A stretch of 64,000 nt of DNA from Microcoleus sp036704825 (GTDB taxonomy: Bacteria > Cyanobacteriota > Cyanobacteriia > Cyanobacteriales > Microcoleaceae): the NCBI GenBank assembly GCA_036704825.1, contig JAUBSN010000044.1, positions 1 to 64,000 of the forward strand, written 5' to 3'. Every line of letters begins with the position of its first letter. Position 1 is the stretch's first letter. This document shows, one piece after another, positions 1 to 7,732 of this stretch. Under the pieces are notes generated by a model that saw only the letters and a list, made by a program, of their open reading frames with translations, had not been told where the DNA came from and did not search any database. The translations under genes were made by a program, and so were the position numbers.

Positions 1-482
1 TTGTTCGTAATTCATATTATGGGAGCTAATTTTTTCTTTTATTTTACTAGAGTGTTCGCACTTTCGCAAGAGGTCTAATGAACCAAGAATCCCCTCGCCT
101 TTAGGCAGGGGAGTTGTCAACAGACAGAGCGTAAATCTGTTTAAATGTTTGTTAGCTATGCCATCCGATCGCTACTCCTGTTAGGAGAATCGAGCATTTT
201 CCCAGAACCAAACATACTATTTCACTCTGTAAATTTTTTTAATTAAGAAATATAAATAAGTTTCACATTTTAATGCAGCCAACTAGACTAGATGGTGTTT
301 TGGGACTAATATCCTGAGAATTGAAATAGCTAAAGATTGCCCAGCCAGATAACAATTTGGTGGAGCCAGAAATTAGGAGGGCTCGCCTGACGCGATAGAA
401 ACACCGGAATTTGCAATCTCAAGTAACCGATTACCCAAGACAGCTCGCTCTCAAATTTCAAATTCAAAAAGAGAATATAAAA
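1..482. other. Intergenic region with an IS200/IS605-like right-end hairpin
   Basis: No gene is visible. At about 84-121 the sequence GAATCCCCTCGCCTTTAGGC is followed by AGGGGAGTTGTCAA, a stem-loop of the kind found at the right end of IS200/IS605-family transposons. No transposase reading frame precedes it in the few bases available, so it is either the tail of an element lying upstream or a remnant. The rest is AT-rich leader for the cassette that starts at 483. Confidence 0.45.
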
Positions 483-1523
483 ATGACGAAACCAGGGAAA
501 CGTCTGATAGTTTGCTGTGATGGAACTTGGAACAAATTAGATACTAAGTGCCCAACTAATGTGGTTAGGCTTGCCCAGGCAGTGAAACGGACAGCCAGTG
601 ACGGGGTTCCGCAGGTCGTGTTTTATGACGAGGGAATTGGAGTAGACAGTAACAAGATTGTGGGCGGAGTCACTGGGCTGGGAATCGATAAAAATATACA
701 AGATGCCTATCGTTTTCTTTCTTTCAACTACGATCGCGGTGACGAAATCTATCTATTTGGGTTCAGTCGCGGTGCTTACACAGTCAGGAGTCTAGCGGGG
801 ATGATCTATTGTTCCGGTCTCCTATCCCGCCGTTATGTTACCAAGGCATCAGAAGCTTACGAGCTTTACCGCAACCGAGGCATTAAACCAAATGATGAGG
901 AAGCAAAGAGGTTCCGCAAACAAAACGGCAAAGATCGGGGCGATCGCGTCCCGATTACCTTGCTTGGTTGTTTCGACACTGTTGGAGCCCTTGGTATTCC
1001 TCTTGTACCTGCCTTGAAGAAGTTTGAGGGACAGCTCAAAACAAGGTACAAATTCCACGACACCACTTTAAATAAGGATATTGAGAATGCGTTGCACGCC
1101 GTTGCGATCGACGAAATTCGCGAAGTCTTTGATGTTACCCTGATGAAGAAAAATCCTGATGCCCCGAACCAGAAGCTTCGTCAAGTTTGGTTTCCAGGCG
1201 CGCATAGCTGCATCGGCGGTGGTACGCCAGAATCCCGCGGGTTATCAGATGCTGTTTTGAAGTGGATGTTGGATCAAATCAGTGACTTGGAATTGAAGCT
1301 TGAATTCCACCCAGAGGCAATTAAGGATATCAAGCCTGATTATAAGGCTCCATTTCAAAACAATCCTGGGTTCTTCAAATTGGCAGGAATCAAGTGGCGC
1401 GAGGTGGGAGAGACCCTTGAGGATCTTCATGAAAGCGCGATCGAGCGATTGAAAAAACGCCAAGACTATCGGCCTAAGAATCTGCAAAAAATTATCTCCA
1501 AAGTAATTGATGAAAATCGATAA
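483..1523 (+). CDS. DUF2235 alpha/beta-hydrolase (lipase/phospholipase-like)
   Basis: 346 residues of the DUF2235 family, the fold of the Tle1-type phospholipase effectors. Visible motifs are CDGTWN (12-17), the nucleophile elbow GFSRGA (Ser95), an Asp in CFDTVG (Asp165) and a His in PGAHSCIGGG (His241), together a credible Ser-Asp-His triad. No signal peptide or membrane segment is seen, so it is probably cytosolic. I chose the ATG at 483, after an A-rich leader; an in-frame TTG at 411 would add 24 weakly composed residues. It is first of three same-strand genes, 90 bp before a cyclooxygenase-like dioxygenase, which suggests a role in freeing fatty acid from lipid. The substrate is inferred. 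Confidence 0.85.
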   Translation: MTKPGKRLIVCCDGTWNKLDTKCPTNVVRLAQAVKRTASDGVPQVVFYDEGIGVDSNKIVGGVTGLGIDKNIQDAYRFLSFNYDRGDEIYLFGFSRGAYTVRSLAGMIYCSGLLSRRYVTKASEAYELYRNRGIKPNDEEAKRFRKQNGKDRGDRVPITLLGCFDTVGALGIPLVPALKKFEGQLKTRYKFHDTTLNKDIENALHAVAIDEIREVFDVTLMKKNPDAPNQKLRQVWFPGAHSCIGGGTPESRGLSDAVLKWMLDQISDLELKLEFHPEAIKDIKPDYKAPFQNNPGFFKLAGIKWREVGETLEDLHESAIERLKKRQDYRPKNLQKIISKVIDENR

Positions 1524-1613
1524 AAATGATAAAACTTTATCAAACTCTCAGAACCGAACATTAGAAAATTTTGTAATCTATCTAATTTACAACAATCGAA
1601 AGGAAAAGCAATC

Positions 1614-3260
1614 ATGACAAGAGATACATCGAGAGATGGATTCAGCAACAAAGCTTTAGCATATACGTTGACTCATTTCAAACCAATTTGGGATTTAGTT
1701 CAAAGTTACGAGCCTCTGAAACGTAAACTCAACAAATTTTTTCTCAATAGCATCATTTACAAACTTCCGACTCGCCCGCTTCCCTATAGCTTAATGGGCT
1801 TAGATCCCAAAATTCCAGGGACAGATATTCCCAAGAAAACTGATACCTACATCTCTTGGGATTCACTGACAGACAAGACTTATACTGGGCGACATTTACC
1901 TCCCGATCCAGAATTTAACAAAGAAGGAAATTTACCACCACTGGACAAAGTAAAGACCTTATTCCAAAAAAGAGACGGAAAAACCATTTATTCGGACAAA
2001 TCGACTCTGCTATTTCCCTATTGGGTGCAGTGGTTTACAGATAGTTTTCTCCGGATCGATCAGCAAAACCGCTTCAAAAATACCTCCAACCATCAGATTG
2101 ATATGTGTAATGTTTACGGATTGACCCGCAAACAAACAAATATGCTCAGAGCTTTCAAAGACGGTAAATTTAAAACCCAAAAACTCAAGCGAAAAGATGG
2201 CGTAGAAGAAGAGTATCCACTCTTTTATTATGCAGATCCCGAGCAGGGTATTGTCGATCCTCAATTTGAAGGTCTTCATGCACCCCTTAATGATGAGAAA
2301 AGACAACCCGCCGAAAAGAAAAGCAAGCTATTTGCAATGGGAGTTGAACGGGCAAACGTCCAAATTGGCTATGTCATGCTCAACACTTTATGTATCAGGG
2401 AGCATAATCGAATTTGTGATGTTTTGTCCAAAAGCTATCCGGAATGGGACGATGAGAGGCTCTTCCAAACCGCCAGAAATATTCTCATGGTGATTGTTCT
2501 CAATATCATTATGGAAGAGTACATTTTCCACATTACGCCCTATAAGTTTAGGTTTTTTGCCGATCCAAAAGCTTTTACCAAGGAAAGTTGGTATCGAGAA
2601 AATTGGATGGCGATAGAGTTTAGTTTTGTCTATCGCTGGCATAGTGCGGTTCCTGAAACCTTTATCTATGACGGCAAAGAAAAATCTATGTACGATTCCC
2701 TCTGGAATAATCAGATGTTAATCGATAAAGGGTTGGGTGCATTGATGGAAGAAACTTGTTCCCAACCAGGCACTAGAATTGGTTTGTTTAACACACCTGA
2801 TTTTAAGATCGCAGGAACACCCTATACATTTATTGATGCTACCGAACTAGCATCTGTTAAACTCGGACGGCAGGCGCAGTTAGCTAGTTATAACGATTAC
2901 CGCGAAATGTGTGGTTATCCCAGGGTGACTGATTTCAATCAAATTACGGGTGACGAATACGCTCAACAGAAATTAAAAGAGTTGTACGGTCATGTTGATA
3001 AGATTGAACTATTTGTCGGATTGTACGCTGAAGATGTCCGGAAAAATTCAGCAATTCCGCCTTTAGTAGCACGGATAATTGGCATTGATGCTTTCTCCCA
3101 AGCTTTAACTAATCCTTTGTTATCGCCTCAAGTCTTCAATAAGGAAACTTTTTCCGAGGTTGGTTGGGAAATTATCCAAAATACCAAAACAGTCTCTGAT
3201 TTAGTGAATCGTAATGTTCCTGGAAGCGATCCCAAGTACAAAGTCTCCTTCGATCTTTAA
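1614..3260 (+). CDS. Cyclooxygenase-like haem dioxygenase (animal haem peroxidase superfamily)
   Basis: 548 residues that align by eye along the catalytic domain of animal prostaglandin H synthases. The match includes EFSFVYRWH, giving Tyr340 (COX catalytic Tyr385) and His343 (proximal haem ligand His388), REHNRICD at 262-269, the PEW...LFQTAR segment, and DAFS with Ser495 near the aspirin-acetylated Ser of COX. The EGF-like domain of animal enzymes is absent. In the distal haem region, WVQWFTDSF keeps Gln139 but has Asp143 where COX has the distal His207, so the peroxidase half-reaction is probably weak or lost. Likely product: a fatty-acid hydroperoxide (inference). It sits between a lipase-like gene and a catalase-related gene. 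Start ATG has an upstream AAAGGAAAAG ribosome site. Confidence 0.88.
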   Translation: MTRDTSRDGFSNKALAYTLTHFKPIWDLVQSYEPLKRKLNKFFLNSIIYKLPTRPLPYSLMGLDPKIPGTDIPKKTDTYISWDSLTDKTYTGRHLPPDPEFNKEGNLPPLDKVKTLFQKRDGKTIYSDKSTLLFPYWVQWFTDSFLRIDQQNRFKNTSNHQIDMCNVYGLTRKQTNMLRAFKDGKFKTQKLKRKDGVEEEYPLFYYADPEQGIVDPQFEGLHAPLNDEKRQPAEKKSKLFAMGVERANVQIGYVMLNTLCIREHNRICDVLSKSYPEWDDERLFQTARNILMVIVLNIIMEEYIFHITPYKFRFFADPKAFTKESWYRENWMAIEFSFVYRWHSAVPETFIYDGKEKSMYDSLWNNQMLIDKGLGALMEETCSQPGTRIGLFNTPDFKIAGTPYTFIDATELASVKLGRQAQLASYNDYREMCGYPRVTDFNQITGDEYAQQKLKELYGHVDKIELFVGLYAEDVRKNSAIPPLVARIIGIDAFSQALTNPLLSPQVFNKETFSEVGWEIIQNTKTVSDLVNRNVPGSDPKYKVSFDL

Positions 3261-3458
3261 GATGTAGCTGACAGCTAAGACTCAAAGTAGTTGGGGGCGC
3301 AAAGACACCTGCGCCATCAAAAATGAGGAATAAAAAGGCGCTCTTTTCGCAAGCGATCGGCTACGGCAATTCGGGAGCAAGTGCACCAGCAGTTATACTA
3401 TTTAACAGAGGCAACGGTTTGTGTAGAACCTTTTTTAGCGATTAACCGAAGGTTATTT

Positions 3459-4661
3459 ATGAGCAAGAAGTTATTTACCGAATATCCCGAACAGGACGAA
3501 CGCAAATACTACGATCTTTTGGTTGAGCAGGCAAAGCTTCGGATGGATAATCTTTACGGGAACAAGGATCGGGCGCTGCGAGATACTCACGCCAAAACTC
3601 ATGCGTGCGTTAAAGGAACTCTGGAAATTTTTGACTTTGATGAGGAAGCGATTAAACGGGATTTGGGTAAACGCGCTTCGTTAAGTTCTTCGCAACTCAA
3701 TGCGATTTCCCTGAAGCAAGGTTTGCTGGCAAAACCCAAAGAATATCCTGTGTGGTTGCGATTTGCTAACGGGGCTACCAAAGTATACCCTGATTACCAA
3801 AAAGATTCCCGCTCAATTTCAGTTAAAGTGATGGGGGTGGAAGGGGAACGGCTGGCGCAAAGCCACGAGTCAAAAACTCAGGACATCATTGTTCACAATT
3901 CAGAGATATTTGTGAGCCAAACCATCAAAGACTACTACGGCTTTTTTTCTGCTTTGGTTGAATCACCAGAGACATTGAAAAAGTGGCTAATTCGACATCC
4001 CAGACACTTTCTAGCGGTCTCGACGCTTACGGGTAGCCGGACTCCGAAGAGTTTGCTAACAGCCAAATATTGGAGCGGTTCACCCTCTGCTTTGGGTCTC
4101 TATCCCGATTTCGATCCCTCTAAACCTGGTCTAGTTCCTGTCGAATATCCGGCTGTAATTAAGTATGGGTTTACTCCGGTTTCATGCAAACAGCCGCACG
4201 AGATAATTCCAGAACAATCTCGACCGGGAATTCCTAAAATTCCCTTTGTCGATCGCGCTAAAGCCTTGCGTTTAGACCCCAATCAACCAGACAATTATTA
4301 CCGGGACGATCTAATTCAAGCCTTGGCGAAACCTGATGCCGAATACTGGTGGGATTTTGGCATTCAGTTCCAAACCAGCCTAAAAATGCCGATCGACGAT
4401 GGCATCAATGTCTGGAAGGAAAAGGATTCACCCTTCTTGAGAGTAGGTCGTCTCACCGTCAAGCATCAGATTATTGATTATGAAAAACAATCGGATTTCA
4501 ACGAAAATCTGAGATATTCTCCCTGGAACGGCTTAGCAGTTCATCGTCCAGTAGGTGCGATCAATCGGATACGCGGTGTCGTTTACCCCGTGGTAGCGAA
4601 TTATCGCCTACAAAAGCGAGGTATTGTCCACCACGAACCAACAGGACAAGAAACTTTTTAA
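3459..4661 (+). CDS. Catalase-related haem protein (y4iL-like family)
   Basis: 400 residues of the catalase-related superfamily that includes hydroperoxide-converting enzymes such as coral allene oxide synthase; closest in pattern to the bacterial y4iL-like branch. The segment RDTHAKTHA (41-49) carries the catalase distal His (His44), followed by the VWLRFANG and HNSEIF segments typical of the fold. Near the C terminus PWNGLAVHRPVG and INRIRG match the branch signature; I cannot place the usual proximal Tyr with certainty. It lies 198 bp after the cyclooxygenase-like gene on the same strand, so conversion of that enzyme's hydroperoxide is a reasonable guess. ATG at 3459 is preferred; an upstream in-frame start at 3381 looks like leader. 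Confidence 0.8.
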   Translation: MSKKLFTEYPEQDERKYYDLLVEQAKLRMDNLYGNKDRALRDTHAKTHACVKGTLEIFDFDEEAIKRDLGKRASLSSSQLNAISLKQGLLAKPKEYPVWLRFANGATKVYPDYQKDSRSISVKVMGVEGERLAQSHESKTQDIIVHNSEIFVSQTIKDYYGFFSALVESPETLKKWLIRHPRHFLAVSTLTGSRTPKSLLTAKYWSGSPSALGLYPDFDPSKPGLVPVEYPAVIKYGFTPVSCKQPHEIIPEQSRPGIPKIPFVDRAKALRLDPNQPDNYYRDDLIQALAKPDAEYWWDFGIQFQTSLKMPIDDGINVWKEKDSPFLRVGRLTVKHQIIDYEKQSDFNENLRYSPWNGLAVHRPVGAINRIRGVVYPVVANYRLQKRGIVHHEPTGQETF

Positions 4662-4754
4662 GGCAATAATTTGAAGCTGGGACATGATTTAATGCCATCA
4701 AGCAGGTGTCGTCCGAGCAAATGGCAACTCAAAGAAGTTCGCAAGCGAAACCTT

Positions 4755-4797
4755 CAAAAAATCCCATCCCTTTTTAGGGGGTGGGAGTGTTGAAAAT
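4755..4797. repeat. IS200/IS605-like end hairpin (remnant)
   Basis: ATCCCATCCCTTTTTAGGGG followed by GTGGGAGTGTTGAA forms a stem-loop with the layout of IS605-group right ends and resembles the hairpin at 84-121 on the other side of the three-gene cassette. No transposase gene adjoins it. Confidence 0.4.
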
Positions 4798-4842
4798 TAT
4801 GAATTCTTAGTCCTCAGTCTTTAGTCATTATTATTAAGTAGG

Positions 4843-4880
4843 AATTAATCAATAACTGGGTTCGTACCCAATTATTAATT
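4843..4880 (-). terminator. Probable rpsD transcription terminator
   Basis: A long imperfect palindrome (AATTAAT, then ACTGGGT, loop TCGT, ACCCA, then ATTATTAATT) lies about 30 bp past the rpsD stop on the minus strand. The A/T-rich outer stem can supply the U-rich tail. Confidence 0.5.
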
Positions 4881-4912
4881 ATTCTGCTAGCAACCAACTG
4901 ATGACTAATAAC

Positions 4913-5521
4913 TTAGGCTTGCCGCGAGTAGTATTCAACCACTAGCAGTTCGTTAATCTGTAGAGCAATCCACTCGCGCTCGATAACGCCGTTAACTTTG
5001 CCAACCAGTTTTTGCTTGTCAAATTCCAAGTGATTGGGCAAGTGAGCCAAGCCTGGGTCTTTGAGATTGGTTTCAACCATTGTGCGCGATCGCTCTCTAT
5101 TTTTCACCGCAATCACATCACCAGGCTTGCACTGATAGCTGGCGATATTGACTTCACGGTCGTTGACAGTGATGTGACCGTGATTTACCAATTGTCTGGC
5201 GGACGGAATGGTTGGAGCCATTCCCATCCGAAACACAGTATTGTCCAAGCGCATTTCCAAAAATTGCAGTAACACTTGACCTGTGGAGCCCGTGACACGG
5301 CGGGCTTTGCGGACGTAACGGAGCAGTTGGCGTTCCGTCACACCGTAATTGAAACGGAGTTTTTGCTTTTCTTGCAAGCGAACAGCGTACTCAGAGAGCT
5401 TTTTGCGGTTTTGACCGTGCTGTCCGGGCGGATAATCTCGTCTGGGGGTTTTGCGGGTTAGACCCGGCAACTCTTTCAGGCGACGGACGATTCTCAATCG
5501 GGGGCCTCGATATCGAGACAT
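4913..5521 (-). CDS. rpsD: 30S ribosomal protein S4
   Basis: 202 residues, full length for cyanobacterial S4. The N terminus has the GPRLRIVRRL and DYPPGQHG segments that bind 16S rRNA. The S4 RNA-binding domain follows with RLDNTVFRMG and the ARQLVNHGHI/TVND segment around residues 90-135. S4 is a primary 16S rRNA binder and small-subunit assembly protein. It stands alone rather than in an rpoA-type cluster, as is common in cyanobacteria. An AGAGAGGAAAA ribosome site precedes the ATG. Confidence 0.97.
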   Translation of the reverse strand: MSRYRGPRLRIVRRLKELPGLTRKTPRRDYPPGQHGQNRKKLSEYAVRLQEKQKLRFNYGVTERQLLRYVRKARRVTGSTGQVLLQFLEMRLDNTVFRMGMAPTIPSARQLVNHGHITVNDREVNIASYQCKPGDVIAVKNRERSRTMVETNLKDPGLAHLPNHLEFDKQKLVGKVNGVIEREWIALQINELLVVEYYSRQA

Positions 5522-5709
5522 TTATTTTCCTCTCTAATATCTGTATGCAATTTTATGCAGACTCTATATTATATGTTGGTAACGACCAAAATTCCAACAA
5601 AGATCGATAAAAAAACGATCGACCGCAGCGCAAGCCATAATGTGCGGTAAATCCTGAAGGAAAAGCCGATCGCCCCAATCAGCAAAAAAAACTCATTACT
5701 CGATCTGCC

Positions 5710-6339
5710 ATGCACAACCTTAATGTCTCCCGCACTTCTTCCCCAAAGCCAGCACAGACAGGCTCAAACCCTACCGCACGCTGGATATTAGCTCTAGGCA
5801 CCCAGCTAGCAGCACTCGGTTTGTTGGCAACCGCACTGCCAATCTCGCCAGCATCAGCCATCACTATTAGAATCCCTCGCAATAGGAATCCCTATCGCGT
5901 CTGCGCCCTGGAACTAATCGAAGCCGGAGTGGGGGCAGATACAGCCGCCGCTGCTTGTGCGGACGCGCTCCACCCCCGCGACATATCTAAATGCGCCCTC
6001 CAAATCAACCGCAAAACGAATATTTCTGGTGTCGAAGCGCTCTCTAGCTGTCGGCGGGTGAGGCGTCCCAACGAATTGGCTACCTGCGTAGTGAATATTA
6101 ACGGCAAAAGTCGAACTCAACCTGCTGCTCCGCTGGTAGTGCTCGATGGATGCCGCCGCAGTTTATTGCCACAACAGTTTGCTGAATGCGTAGTCGGTTT
6201 GAGCGGCAGGCTCGACTTTCCCACTGACAGGTTAATCGCCACTTGTCTCGACCCCAGGGACACAGTGAGCCAGTTGGACGGGCGTCCTGCACCTACGCCT
6301 CCTGTGGAGCTAATTCCACCGCCTTCGCCCGTCAATTAA
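5710..6339 (+). CDS. Exported Cys-repeat protein of unknown function
   Basis: 209 residues. Residues 1-51 hold a long n-region and a hydrophobic core ending in SPASA, a convincing signal peptide. The mature part has about eight regularly spaced Cys residues in a repeating pattern of roughly 16-18 residues (C-A-L-x-L..., C-A-D-A-L..., C-A-L-Q-I..., C-V-V-x-I/L...), which suggests stacked helical units joined by disulphides in the periplasm or outside. The C terminus is Pro-rich (PPVELIPPPSPVN). I do not recognise a named family. It starts 188 bp from the divergent rpsD start and has no operon partner. Confidence 0.75.
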   Translation: MHNLNVSRTSSPKPAQTGSNPTARWILALGTQLAALGLLATALPISPASAITIRIPRNRNPYRVCALELIEAGVGADTAAAACADALHPRDISKCALQINRKTNISGVEALSSCRRVRRPNELATCVVNINGKSRTQPAAPLVVLDGCRRSLLPQQFAECVVGLSGRLDFPTDRLIATCLDPRDTVSQLDGRPAPTPPVELIPPPSPVN

Positions 6340-6344
6340 TAACG

Positions 6345-6545
6345 GTTGACTGTTGTTAGTGGTCAGTTGTTAGTGGTCAGTTGTCAGTTGACAGTTGTCA
6401 GTTGTCAGTTGTCATTAGTAATTGGTGGCAACTAACTAATAACAAATTAACCACTGCCTGCTGCCCACAGCCCCCTGCTTTCGGGCTTTCAGGCTTTTGG
6501 GCCCACTGCCCGCTGACTACTGACAACTGACTACTTTTTTATAAC
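6345..6545. repeat. Degenerate heptamer repeats (STRR-like)
   Basis: Runs of the heptamer AGTTGTC and variants (GTTAGTG, GTCAGTT) followed by related GACTACT and GACAACT units. This is the short tandemly repeated repetitive sequence type found between cyanobacterial genes. No coding potential. Confidence 0.7.
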
Positions 6546-6548
6546 CAA

Positions 6549-6896
6549 ATGTCAGAAATTTTTGCTCAAATTACAGTCGAAGAATTAGGTCGCCAATTAG
6601 CAGAAACCAATGCTGAGAAATTGCAGCTTGTAGACGTGCGGGAACCATACGAAATAGAACTCGCGGCACTGCCGGGATTTGTAGCTTTTCCGCTGAGCGA
6701 GTTTGCTCAATGGTCCGGTGAAATTGACGCTAGACTCGATCGCGACACGGAAACCCTGGTTCTGTGCCATCACGGAGTGCGATCGGCTCAAATGTGCCAC
6801 TGGTTAGCCGAGCGAGGATTTACCAACGTTAAAAATATCGTTGGCGGCATCGATGCTTACTCGCTCGCGGTCGATCGAACTATCCCGCGCTATTAA
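6549..6896 (+). CDS. Rhodanese-like domain protein
   Basis: 115 residues forming one rhodanese domain. LVDVREPYE (28-36) is the substrate-binding entry, and the active-site loop is CHHGVRS with its persulphide-forming Cys near residue 74. The C terminus VGGIDAYS is characteristic of single-domain rhodaneses that accept sulphur in cytosolic thiol relay reactions. It has no neighbouring sulphur-transfer gene, so the physiological acceptor is unknown. The ATG is close behind a heptamer-repeat region. Confidence 0.9.
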   Translation: MSEIFAQITVEELGRQLAETNAEKLQLVDVREPYEIELAALPGFVAFPLSEFAQWSGEIDARLDRDTETLVLCHHGVRSAQMCHWLAERGFTNVKNIVGGIDAYSLAVDRTIPRY

Positions 6897-7350
6897 CATC
6901 AAATCCAGTTCTCAATTGGAGTTTAGACCAAGCAGATATTAAACTGCGATCGTTACAGCACTTTCAGAACGTCAACTGTCGCTGGCGACAAACCTCAGAG
7001 GCTCAACCATAAAATAGAAGTTCCGGGACTGTTGACGTTCTCGAAGGCTAGCAAACTCTCCCAAAAAAAGTTGAGCCGCTGCCAGCAGTAAAACTCATGG
7101 GAAAATTAACGATTGGCTTTCTCTTGTGGCAGTTTCGAGATCTGCCTTCGATCTCGTCGATCGAGACAACTGCGGGCTGTTGGATGGCAAAAAAACTGTC
7201 TGCGATGTAGCAATTCTTGCAAAAGTTGTAAAATTTTTACCCCACCCCAACCCTCCCCAAGGCATCGGGGAGGGAGTAAGAAATTCACAAATGATGCGAG
7301 GATTGCGATAGTCTGTCTGCCGACAGTTTCCTGGTAGGAGATAGAGAATT
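6897..7350. other. Intergenic region holding an interspersed repeat
   Basis: No convincing gene. Positions 7209-7311 are a repeat that recurs inverted at 37651-37752 (listed separately). The part before it is unannotated leader or trailer sequence with a GTTCTCGAAGG-type stretch but no clear terminator. Confidence 0.5.
7209..7311 (+). repeat. Interspersed repeat, copy 1 (CCCCACCCCAACCCTCCCC core)
   Basis: About 100 bp running from CAATTCTTGCAAAAGTTG through a CCCCACCCC core and GGGGAGGGAGTAAGAAATTC to GATTGCGATAG. The reverse complement of 37651-37752 matches it along its length, with conserved ends and a variable hairpin loop (CCCC-loop-GGGG). Confidence 0.75.
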
Positions 7351-7617
7351 ATGCAAAAAACCTCAAATCAACCTGTTATATTGATGCAACTAAACATTCA
7401 GCAGATGCCACAAATGGAACGCCCTATATTGGCTGTAGACCATACAGCATGGTTGAAGCAGAGGCGCACCTACCCTAAAAGAACCTACCTGCGAACATTA
7501 ACCTACTGCCTTACAATGAAGATCGGTAGTTCGGCTGTTGCCCCAAACCACGAGGAAGTTGTGCCGGATGGCCGCGAGGAAAACCTCGCACTTGTCGATG
7601 TCGTTATCCGGCTGTGA
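7351..7617 (+). CDS. Small hypothetical protein
   Basis: 88 residues with no recognised domain, signal peptide or membrane segment. In favour: a good ribosome site (TAGGAGAT) 9 bases before the ATG. Against: odd composition, no family resemblance and position next to a repeat. It may be a degraded gene or chance frame. Confidence 0.3.
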   Translation: MQKTSNQPVILMQLNIQQMPQMERPILAVDHTAWLKQRRTYPKRTYLRTLTYCLTMKIGSSAVAPNHEEVVPDGREENLALVDVVIRL

Positions 7618-7732
7618 AAAATGGTAAAGGTCGGTTCCAAAACTTGTCAAAATTTATTAGTTAACCTCTTGACCTCTACCTAAATTCACAAAATTTACAC
7701 TCAGAGCCATTCTGAGTAAATTTTTGCTGATT

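Noticed and set aside
6345..6545. Repeat array as a CRISPR
   Set aside because: Units are 7 bp and contiguous, with no spacers or cas genes.
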